Origin: an uncultured Geobacteraceae bacterium
Lineage (GTDB): Bacteria > Desulfobacterota > Desulfuromonadia > Geobacterales > Pseudopelobacteraceae
DNA length: 5,602 bases
NCBI GenBank assembly: GCA_903879825.1
Contig: CAIRND010000172.1
Location: 1-5,602 of the forward strand
Reading direction: 5' to 3'
Positions 1 through 5,276 of the stretch are shown here, one piece after another. Position 1 is the stretch's first letter; each line of letters opens with the position of its first letter. The translations under genes and the position numbers were made by a program. The notes under the pieces were generated by a model. The model saw only the letters and a list, made by a program, of their open reading frames with translations, ran no database searches and was not told where the DNA came from.

Positions 1-1561
1 AATGCAAAATGTGGACAAAGCTGCCATCGAAACGTATGGCATACCGAGTCTCCTTTTGATGGAAAATGCCGGCCAAAGCTGTGTTGAAGAGATTATCGCC
101 GAGTTTGGGGTGCGCGGCTGTTGTGTCGTCATGGCAGGCAAAGGTAACAATGGCGGTGACGGCTATGTTATTGCCCGCCTGCTGATCCAGAAGGGGTGGG
201 ATGTCACCGTCATCATTTTGGCAGAGCGTGATCAGGTCACCGGAGATGCAGCGCTCAACCGGGAAAGAGTGCCGGAATCCGCTATTAATTATTGCTCCGA
301 CGAAGGCCGTTTATCTTCCCTGCATGGTACGGACATTGCCAAGGCGGACGTGATTGTTGATGCACTACTTGGTACCGGTCTGAACAGCAACGTCACTGGC
401 ATATATCTGGCTGCAATTAGGCTGATGAATGCCTCCGGTCGACCGATCGTATCAGTAGACATACCGTCAGGGATTCATGGTACCTCCGGTCAGATAATGG
501 GAGAAGCCGTTACAGCAGACATCACTGTTACATTTGCCTGTGCCAAACTGGGGCACGTCCTACATCCGGGAGCCGAACATACGGGAAATCTGGTTGTTGC
601 CGATATCGGGATTCCGCCAAAACTTATGGAAACGGTGTCTGGCTGCGACTTTCTGGATGAAGATACGGTCGGTCCTCTGCTGCGTCGCCGCGACCGTCAG
701 GCCCACAAGGGGAGTTGCGGCCATTGCCTGATCCTTGCCGGTTCTACGGGGAAAACGGGTGCAGCAACGCTTGCGGCACACAGTGCGGTGAGAGCCGGTT
801 CGGGGCTGGTCACTCTTGGTGCGGCGGCGAGTATCAACACCATCTTGGAGATTAAGACAACTGAGGTGATGACGGTCCCACTGGTCGATTCCGGCAGCGG
901 GTATCTTAGCGGCAGTGCCTTTACGGAGATTGAGACGCTGCTGGCGGGTAAGAATGCCGTTGCGATAGGGCCAGGAATCGGGCGCCATCCTGAAACAACG
1001 GCCCTTGTGCGGAGATTGGTGGAGATGGTTACCGTGCCGCTGGTGATTGATGCCGATGGCCTGAACGCCCTGGCTGAAGACCTCGCCGTTTTAAAGCAAA
1101 AAAAAACGGGGCACATGATTCTCACTCCGCATCCCGGTGAAATGGCGCACCTGCTTGGCGTGTCAACCCCGGATGTCGAGGCAAAGCGCATATCTGTTGC
1201 AGAAGGATTTGCCCGCTGCTACGGAGTCTTTCTGGTCCTCAAGGGAGCCCGTACCATTATTGTTTCGCCTGAAGGCAACGTGGCAATAAATGGCAGTGGT
1301 AATCCGGGTATGGCTTCAGGGGGGATGGGTGATGTGCTGACCGGCATCATTGTCTCACTGCTCGGCCAGGGCTATACCGCGTGGGACGCCTGCCGTCTGG
1401 GTGTTTTTGTTCACGGTTTTGCTGCTGATATGGTCGCGGAGGAGAAGGGCGAAATTGGCTTACATGCAACCGATGTCTTAGAAAAGCTGCCGTACGCATA
1501 TAATAAACTACTGAAAAACAACCAAGTTTCGAACATGAAGAGAGTCCGAACGCCAGATTAA
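1..1561 (+). CDS. nnr: Bifunctional NAD(P)H-hydrate repair enzyme (epimerase + ADP-dependent dehydratase), 5' partial
   Basis: This metabolite-repair enzyme acts on damaged NADH and NADPH hydrates. The N-terminal YjeF_N/NnrE domain interconverts the R and S hydrates, and the C-terminal YjeF_C/NnrD domain dehydrates the S form using ADP. Numbering from the ATG at base 2, the epimerase half (about 1-215) shows KGNNGGDGYVIAR at 47-59, VDALLGTGL at 119-127 and DIPSGI at 153-158. The dehydratase half (about 230-500) shows GPGIGRHP at 323-330, DADGLNAL at 350-357, LTPHPGEMAHLLG at 374-386 and the catalytic NPGMASGGMGDVLTG region at 434-448 (Asp444). The first visible Met sits where family members have an internal Met just before the conserved Asp-x3-Ile of the first helix, so roughly 8-12 residues and the true start lie left of the window. 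It is otherwise full length and intact. An A9 run lies at 1098-1106. In E. coli nnr (yjeF) is adjacent to tsaE (yjeE); here a CBS gene sits between them. Identification is secure from the motifs. Confidence 0.96.
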   Translation, partial: MQNVDKAAIETYGIPSLLLMENAGQSCVEEIIAEFGVRGCCVVMAGKGNNGGDGYVIARLLIQKGWDVTVIILAERDQVTGDAALNRERVPESAINYCSDEGRLSSLHGTDIAKADVIVDALLGTGLNSNVTGIYLAAIRLMNASGRPIVSVDIPSGIHGTSGQIMGEAVTADITVTFACAKLGHVLHPGAEHTGNLVVADIGIPPKLMETVSGCDFLDEDTVGPLLRRRDRQAHKGSCGHCLILAGSTGKTGAATLAAHSAVRAGSGLVTLGAAASINTILEIKTTEVMTVPLVDSGSGYLSGSAFTEIETLLAGKNAVAIGPGIGRHPETTALVRRLVEMVTVPLVIDADGLNALAEDLAVLKQKKTGHMILTPHPGEMAHLLGVSTPDVEAKRISVAEGFARCYGVFLVLKGARTIIVSPEGNVAINGSGNPGMASGGMGDVLTGIIVSLLGQGYTAWDACRLGVFVHGFAADMVAEEKGEIGLHATDVLEKLPYAYNKLLKNNQVSNMKRVRTPD

Positions 1562-1568
1562 AAGGAGA
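1562..1568 (+). promoter_or_regulatory. Ribosome-binding site of the CBS-domain gene
   Basis: AAGGAGA begins immediately after the nnr stop codon and lies six bases before the ATG at 1575. It is a near-perfect Shine-Dalgarno match and fixes the start of the CBS gene. With only 13 bases between the genes there is no room for a promoter, so the two are probably cotranscribed. Confidence 0.8.
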
Positions 1569-1574
1569 TGTTTT

Positions 1575-2024
1575 ATGTTGACCGTTGCAGATATTATGAC
1601 CAGTAACGTAGTTGCAATCAAAGGGACGACGACTGTGCGAGAAATGGCCGGCATTTTTGATACTATGCGCTTTGGATCACTCCCGGTAGTTGATGACGCC
1701 GGCAACCTCACCGGAATAGTTACTGCCTCTGATTTAGTTGAGCAGGATCGTCCTCTGCATATCCCGACCGTTATATCCCTCTTTGACTGGATTATTCCGC
1801 TGGAGGGTGAAGGTTCACTACAGAGGGATCTTGATAAAATTACCGCCCAAACCGCATCTGAGCTGGCTTCAGCAGACGTTGTCACTGTTTCCCCCACCGA
1901 AACGGTCAGTAGCGCTGCTGACATTATGAGCAGAAAAAAACTGCATGCGCTTCCCGTTGTTGAAGGGAAAAAGCTGGTCGGTATGGTATCTCGCATTGAT
2001 ATCATCCGCTCAATGAACCGGTAA
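1575..2024 (+). CDS. Two-CBS-domain protein (putative nucleotide-sensing regulatory protein)
   Basis: This is a 149-residue stand-alone CBS-pair (Bateman module) protein with no other domain. CBS1 spans about residues 3-56 (VADIM at 4-8, the LPVVDDAGNLTGIVTASDLV region at 36-55). CBS2 spans about 97-149 (DVVTVSP at 101-107, LPVVEGKKLVGMVSRIDII at 126-144). Between them is a roughly 40-residue segment containing HIPTVISLFDW at 62-72, of a kind seen in other bacterial CBS-pair proteins. Such pairs usually bind adenine nucleotides or similar ligands and signal energy state; the ligand and target here cannot be read from the sequence. No signal peptide or membrane segment is seen, so it is probably cytoplasmic. 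The start is set by the AAGGAGA at 1562. Its TAA stop shares a base with the tsaE ATG, suggesting translational coupling. The domain call is firm; the cellular role is unknown. Confidence 0.93.
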   Translation: MLTVADIMTSNVVAIKGTTTVREMAGIFDTMRFGSLPVVDDAGNLTGIVTASDLVEQDRPLHIPTVISLFDWIIPLEGEGSLQRDLDKITAQTASELASADVVTVSPTETVSSAADIMSRKKLHALPVVEGKKLVGMVSRIDIIRSMNR

Positions 2025-2539
2025 TGCCCGGTCTGCAGATTACAACCGGGTCGGCGCGCGCGACGGAAGAGCTGGGAGTTTGTATCGGCTCATTGCTTCA
2101 ATCGGGATCTTTTTTGGCTCTGCGCGGTACTCTCGGAGGTGGCAAGACCTGTCTGACCCGGGGAGTGGTCGCTTCGCTGGTCCCTCAAAGTGCCCATCTG
2201 GTGGCAAGCCCGACGTACGCAATTATGAACAGTTATCCTGGTGACACGCCGGTCTATCATTTTGATTTTTATCGCTTGATCGGTGACGACGACATTGCTG
2301 AACTTGGCTTTGAAGAGTTTTTTTATGGCGATGGAGTATGCCTTGTTGAATGGTCTGAACGCCTGAGAGAACTGTTACCACCCGATGCGCTGACACTCCT
2401 GTTCGAATATAGCGGTGAGGAGCAACGAATGATTACCATCACCAGTTCAGGACAAAAATCAGATTGTGTGATTGAACGGCTGACGGAGTTACTAAACAGT
2501 AAAAAAATCTTTGACCTGACAGTAGGTTATCTGTTATAG
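2024..2539 (+). CDS. tsaE: tRNA N6-threonylcarbamoyladenosine (t6A) synthesis ATPase TsaE
   Basis: TsaE (YjeE) is the small P-loop ATPase that works with TsaD and TsaB to place threonylcarbamoyl on A37 of ANN-decoding tRNAs in the cytoplasm. The 171-residue product has the Walker A motif GTLGGGKT at 35-42 (Lys41, Thr42), SPTYAIMNSY at 62-71, the HFDFYRL motif at 79-85 (Asp81) and the CLVEWSERL region at 106-114 (Glu109), in family order. The N-terminus (LQITTGSARATEELG) fits the usual family start, supporting the ATG at 2024. No good Shine-Dalgarno precedes this ATG. It overlaps the upstream TAA by one base (TAATG), so expression probably depends on re-initiation after the CBS gene. The C-terminal tail past an A7 run (2501-2507) is slightly longer than typical family members. 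Identification is secure. Confidence 0.95.
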   Translation: MPGLQITTGSARATEELGVCIGSLLQSGSFLALRGTLGGGKTCLTRGVVASLVPQSAHLVASPTYAIMNSYPGDTPVYHFDFYRLIGDDDIAELGFEEFFYGDGVCLVEWSERLRELLPPDALTLLFEYSGEEQRMITITSSGQKSDCVIERLTELLNSKKIFDLTVGYLL

Positions 2540-2540
2540 A
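2511..2540 (+). promoter_or_regulatory. Possible sigma-70-type promoter for lysC, inside the end of tsaE
   Basis: TTGACC at 2511-2516 (5 of 6 to the -35 consensus) is followed 18 bases later by TATAGA at 2535-2540 (4 of 6 to the -10 consensus). Transcription would start near 2547 and give a leader of about 44 bases ending in the strong lysC ribosome-binding site. This would let lysC be transcribed separately from nnr-CBS-tsaE. It rests on consensus matching alone, and such matches arise by chance in AT-rich stretches. Confidence 0.35.
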
Positions 2541-2578
2541 GCAGAACCTCCGGTTTATCTCTTCAAACATTTTACCAT

Positions 2579-2584
2579 AAGGAG
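2579..2584 (+). promoter_or_regulatory. Ribosome-binding site of lysC
   Basis: AAGGAG lies six bases before the ATG at 2591. It is an ideal Shine-Dalgarno at ideal spacing and fixes the lysC start. It contrasts with tsaE just upstream, which has none. Confidence 0.8.
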
Positions 2585-2590
2585 AGCAGT

Positions 2591-3805
2591 ATGGCACTCG
2601 TAGTACAGAAGTACGGTGGCACCTCGGTCGGTTCACCCGATCGTATCAAAAATGTTGCCAAGCGCATCATAAAAACATATGACGCAGGAAACGATGTAAT
2701 TGTCGTTGTTTCTGCCATGTCGGGCGAAACCAACAAGCTGGTTGCACTTGCCAATGAAATGTGTGAAATTCCGGACGGTCGGGAATATGATGTTCTGGTT
2801 GCAACCGGCGAGCAGGTCACTATCGGTCTCCTGTCCATGTATCTCAAGTCGCAGGGCTACAAGGCCAAGTCATATCAGGGTTGGCAAGTTCCAATCCTGA
2901 CAGACTCGACCGCTACAAAAGCCCGCATTGAGAGCATTGGTGACAAAAATATCCGCGCCGATCTTAAAGAAGGCACCATTATTGTCCTGGCTGGTTTTCA
3001 GGGTATTGATGCTGGCGGCAATGTCACTACCCTCGGTCGTGGCGGTTCAGATACGTCGGCGGTAGCCATTGCGGCCGCTTTAAAAGCGGATGTGTGTGAG
3101 ATATATACCGATGTTGACGGTGTGTACACCACGGACCCGAATGTGTGTAAAGAAGCACGGAAAATCGAAAAAATATCGTATGACGAGATGCTGGAACTGG
3201 CCAGTCTTGGTGCGAAAGTTCTCCAGATTCGTTCGGTCGAGTTTGCCAAAAAATATAACGTGGACGTACACGTCCGCTCAAGTCTCAACGAAAACACCGG
3301 TACAATGGTTACCAGAGAGGATAAGGATATGGAAGGAATACTCGTTTCAGGAGTTGCATACGACAAAAATGAGGCCAAGATCGCTGTTAAGGGAGTACCA
3401 GACAGACCAGGTATTGCCGCGAAAATTCTCACACCACTGTCCGATGCCGCTATTTCGGTAGACATGATTGTCCAAAATGTCGGTGATAATGGCTTGACTG
3501 ATTTCACCTTTACGGTGACGAAAGCCGATCTGAAGCAGGCACTTTTGATTACAAACGAAGTCGCCAAGGAAGTTCAGGCTAAAGAGGTTCTTTCCGACGA
3601 AAATATCAGTAAAATTTCGATTGTAGGCCTCGGAATGCGTAGTCACGCCGGCGTTGCTACCCAAATGTTCAGTGCACTTTCTCAAAATGGTATTAATATT
3701 TTGATGATTTCAACATCTGAGATAAAAATATCTGTTGTAATTGACGAAAAATACACCGAACTGTCAGTGCGCGTTATGCACGAAAGTTTCGGCTTGGCTG
3801 GCTGA
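2591..3805 (+). CDS. lysC: Aspartate kinase (aspartokinase), ACT-domain regulated
   Basis: Aspartate kinase phosphorylates L-aspartate with ATP, the committed step towards lysine/diaminopimelate, threonine, methionine and isoleucine. The 404-residue protein has the kinase domain at about 1-245: KYGGTSV at 7-13, SAMSGETNKL at 41-50, ATGEQV at 71-76, TLGRGGSDTSA at 147-157 and YTDVDGVYTTDP at 172-183. Two ACT regulatory domains follow, at about 262-335 (including QNVGDNGLTDFTFTV at 295-309) and 341-404 (SHAGVATQMFSALSQNGIN at 351-369). Length and layout match the monofunctional class known from Bacillus and Corynebacterium, with no homoserine dehydrogenase fusion. ACT domains in this class bind lysine and/or threonine as feedback inhibitors; which one applies here cannot be told from sequence. 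The start is set by AAGGAG at 2579. The gene is followed by a strong terminator, so it closes the transcription unit. Confidence 0.97.
   Translation: MALVVQKYGGTSVGSPDRIKNVAKRIIKTYDAGNDVIVVVSAMSGETNKLVALANEMCEIPDGREYDVLVATGEQVTIGLLSMYLKSQGYKAKSYQGWQVPILTDSTATKARIESIGDKNIRADLKEGTIIVLAGFQGIDAGGNVTTLGRGGSDTSAVAIAAALKADVCEIYTDVDGVYTTDPNVCKEARKIEKISYDEMLELASLGAKVLQIRSVEFAKKYNVDVHVRSSLNENTGTMVTREDKDMEGILVSGVAYDKNEAKIAVKGVPDRPGIAAKILTPLSDAAISVDMIVQNVGDNGLTDFTFTVTKADLKQALLITNEVAKEVQAKEVLSDENISKISIVGLGMRSHAGVATQMFSALSQNGINILMISTSEIKISVVIDEKYTELSVRVMHESFGLAG
3329..3805 (+). CDS. Possible internally started regulatory beta subunit of aspartate kinase (in frame within lysC)
   Basis: In Corynebacterium glutamicum and Bacillus subtilis the lysC reading frame also yields a beta subunit from an in-frame internal start just before the ACT domains, forming an alpha2-beta2 enzyme. 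Here Met247 (ATG at 3329) opens MEGILVSGVAYDKNEAK, closely resembling my recollection of the Corynebacterium beta N-terminus. It is preceded by GAGG at 3317-3320 with eight bases of spacing, a plausible Shine-Dalgarno. The product would be 158 residues containing both ACT domains. What is seen is the start, the spacing and the resemblance; actual use is inferred. The purine-rich stretch could be a by-product of the codons for residues 242-247. Confidence 0.42.
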   Translation: MEGILVSGVAYDKNEAKIAVKGVPDRPGIAAKILTPLSDAAISVDMIVQNVGDNGLTDFTFTVTKADLKQALLITNEVAKEVQAKEVLSDENISKISIVGLGMRSHAGVATQMFSALSQNGINILMISTSEIKISVVIDEKYTELSVRVMHESFGLAG

Positions 3806-3839
3806 GTATCGTTGGCTGAAATATGACCATGTTTTATTC

Positions 3840-3876
3840 GGGGGAGAACAAATATATTTGTTCTCCCCCTTTTTTT
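3840..3876 (+). terminator. Strong intrinsic terminator after lysC (perfect 30-base palindrome + T7)
   Basis: GGGGGAGAACAAA at 3840-3852 pairs perfectly with TTTGTTCTCCCCC at 3857-3869 around a TATA loop, giving a 13-bp stem that is GC-rich at its base. Seven T follow at 3870-3876. The T run is only on the + strand side, so it terminates rightward transcription, meaning the nnr-CBS-tsaE-lysC unit. It ends just 17 bases before the fdhD-mobA start codon. The sequence is also a perfect dyad and could serve as a protein-binding site, but nothing direct shows that. Confidence 0.9.
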
Positions 3877-3880
3877 CAGT

Positions 3881-3884
3881 GAGG
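3881..3884 (+). promoter_or_regulatory. Ribosome-binding site deciding the fdhD-mobA start
   Basis: GAGG (within GTGAGGA) lies nine bases before the ATG at 3894. It supports that ATG over in-frame upstream codons reaching back to an ATG at 3741, which would overlap lysC, run through the terminator stem and add about 51 residues with no family counterpart. Confidence 0.65.
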
Positions 3885-3893
3885 ATTGAATCC

Positions 3894-5276
3894 ATGAAAT
3901 CAGAAACCCATGAAAATGTTTATTTTGTCTGTCGCGGAGATTCTCTTGAGGCGACCTCTACGTCTGTTGTTTGCGAGTACCCGTTGCAGTTGATTGTCAA
4001 TGGGCGTGAGATTGCAACCCTGATTGGATCCCCTCACGATCTCCGCTTTCTGGTTGCCGGCTTTTTGCGGCTTCAGGGGTTTGTCTCGTCATTGCAGGAT
4101 TTTGAGATGTTTAGCGTATGTGATGAGTTTGGTACTGCCAATATCAGAATAAAAGGCGAATTGCCGGAACGACTGAAGCCCGTTCTCACCTCTGGATGCG
4201 GTACCGGTATTACCTTTACGCTCCCATCGGACGCAACTAATTACGCGCCTACACAGACACATATGGCACCACTCCCTCCCCGTCAGATATTTTCTCTGAT
4301 GAATTCGTTGGCTAAAATGGCGGATCACTATAAATCGCATGGTGGCATTCATTCTGCTGCAATCGGTCGCAACGGTGAGATACTCCTCTACGCAGAAGAT
4401 CTCGGCAGGCACAATACTTTTGATCGGATCGCGGGTGAAGCCCTTTTTAAAGGTATTGATATGGTCGGTGCCGAACTGGTGACATCAGGAAGAGTCTCGA
4501 CTGAAATGGTCGCCAAGGCTGCATTGATGGGAATCAGAGTGATAGCTTCACGCACGTCTCCAACCGACATGGCAATCAAACTTTGTCAACAGGCAGGAAT
4601 ATGTCTGATTGGCTATGTGAGAGGCGGTTCTTTTACAATTTACAGTCATCCGGGTGTGATCGAAGCGTTTTCGGATCATGAAAAAATAGGGGGGGTGACC
4701 GGAATTATTCTGGCCGGAGGCGCTTCCAGTCGTATGGGGAGTAATAAAGCGCTTCTGAAAGTTGACGGTCTACCAATGATTACCCGCGCCTACCGGACAC
4801 TGGCCACTCTTTTTCATGAGGTAATTATTGTTACCAATTCTCCACTTGATTATGATTTCCTACCGTGTCGAACTGTCCCAGATATTTATCCCGGTTATGG
4901 TTCTGTTGCAGGTCTTCATTCCGCTCTTAGTAACAGTAACAGTGCCCATACATTCGTAACTGCCTGTGATTTGCCTTTTCTCGATCCAGCCATTATTCGC
5001 CTCCTGTGTGATCTTCGCGCGGAAGGTTATGATGCGGTTGTGCCGGTAAGTGAGGGGGGACAGGAACCGCTCCACGCGGTCTATTCATCTGCCTGTAAAG
5101 ACGTCTTTGAGGATGCTATTGGGAAGGGGGAACGAAAAATTCTCGATATTCTGAGTCAAATGAACATTCGTCAGGTAACAGTAGGAGATGTACAGAACAT
5201 CGGCGGTAACGCAGCGTCATTTGAGAATATCAATACGCCTGAGGAATATGGGAGCATTCGCGGGATTAGGTCGTAA
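3894..5276 (+). CDS. FdhD-MobA fusion: formate dehydrogenase accessory sulfurtransferase + molybdenum cofactor guanylyltransferase
   Basis: The 460-residue protein joins two molybdenum-cofactor maturation activities. The FdhD domain (about 1-260) shuttles sulfur from a cysteine desulfurase to Mo-bisMGD so that formate dehydrogenase becomes active. It has EYPLQLIVNGRE at 28-39, SGCGTG at 100-105 (Cys102), HGGIHSAA at 149-156, EDLGRHNTFDRIAGEAL at 168-184 and TSGRVSTEMV at 197-206. The MobA domain (about 268-460) transfers GMP from GTP to molybdopterin. It has LAGGASSRMGSNKALL at 273-288, PDIYPGYGSVAGL at 329-341, ACDLPFL at 357-363 and INTPEEY at 446-452. The linker is only about eight residues (260-267) and lies on an A6 (4681-4686) and a G7 (4689-4695) run; losing one base of either would end FdhD there. 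FdhD shows one Cys where the E. coli protein has Cys-x2-Cys. No promoter fits between the preceding terminator and the start. Both domain calls are firm; whether the fusion is real or an indel effect needs checking. Confidence 0.93.
   Translation: MKSETHENVYFVCRGDSLEATSTSVVCEYPLQLIVNGREIATLIGSPHDLRFLVAGFLRLQGFVSSLQDFEMFSVCDEFGTANIRIKGELPERLKPVLTSGCGTGITFTLPSDATNYAPTQTHMAPLPPRQIFSLMNSLAKMADHYKSHGGIHSAAIGRNGEILLYAEDLGRHNTFDRIAGEALFKGIDMVGAELVTSGRVSTEMVAKAALMGIRVIASRTSPTDMAIKLCQQAGICLIGYVRGGSFTIYSHPGVIEAFSDHEKIGGVTGIILAGGASSRMGSNKALLKVDGLPMITRAYRTLATLFHEVIIVTNSPLDYDFLPCRTVPDIYPGYGSVAGLHSALSNSNSAHTFVTACDLPFLDPAIIRLLCDLRAEGYDAVVPVSEGGQEPLHAVYSSACKDVFEDAIGKGERKILDILSQMNIRQVTVGDVQNIGGNAASFENINTPEEYGSIRGIRS

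Noticed and set aside
560..1191. Overlapping antisense open frames opposite nnr
   Set aside because: Two different frames are open over the same conserved gene and neither has domain character. Both are shadows.
1508..2005. Antisense open frame opposite the CBS-domain gene
   Set aside because: The product is low-complexity, rich in Ser, Thr and Val, as expected from reading a conserved gene backwards. No family resemblance was seen.
2501..2507. A7 run near the end of tsaE as a frameshift site
   Set aside because: One base fewer would shorten TsaE by only a few non-conserved residues, so the effect is negligible; the run is noted only for the slightly long tail.
3262..3275. Inverted repeat GGACGT-AC-ACGTCC in lysC
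   Set aside because: The loop is only two bases, no T run follows, and the sequence is accounted for by codons of a conserved segment (VDVHVR).
2998..3567. Long antisense open frame opposite lysC (about 189 codons)
   Set aside because: It shows no recognisable domain and no ribosome-binding site was found. It lies wholly opposite a strongly conserved gene and is best explained as a codon-bias shadow.
3794..3818. Duplicate TTGGCTG at the lysC end as regulatory direct repeats or a sigma-54 site
   Set aside because: The first copy is lysC coding sequence, the copies are only 7 bases, and the GG/GC spacing needed for a sigma-54 promoter is absent.
3741..3893. Upstream in-frame extension of FdhD to an ATG at 3741
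   Set aside because: It would overlap lysC by 65 bases, translate through the terminator stem and add 51 residues unlike FdhD. The ATG at 3894 has a Shine-Dalgarno and gives a normal FdhD length.
4929..4943. Short tandem AGTAAC repeat in the mobA half
   Set aside because: There are only two copies, encoding a Ser-Asn surface loop. This is too short to call a repeat locus.
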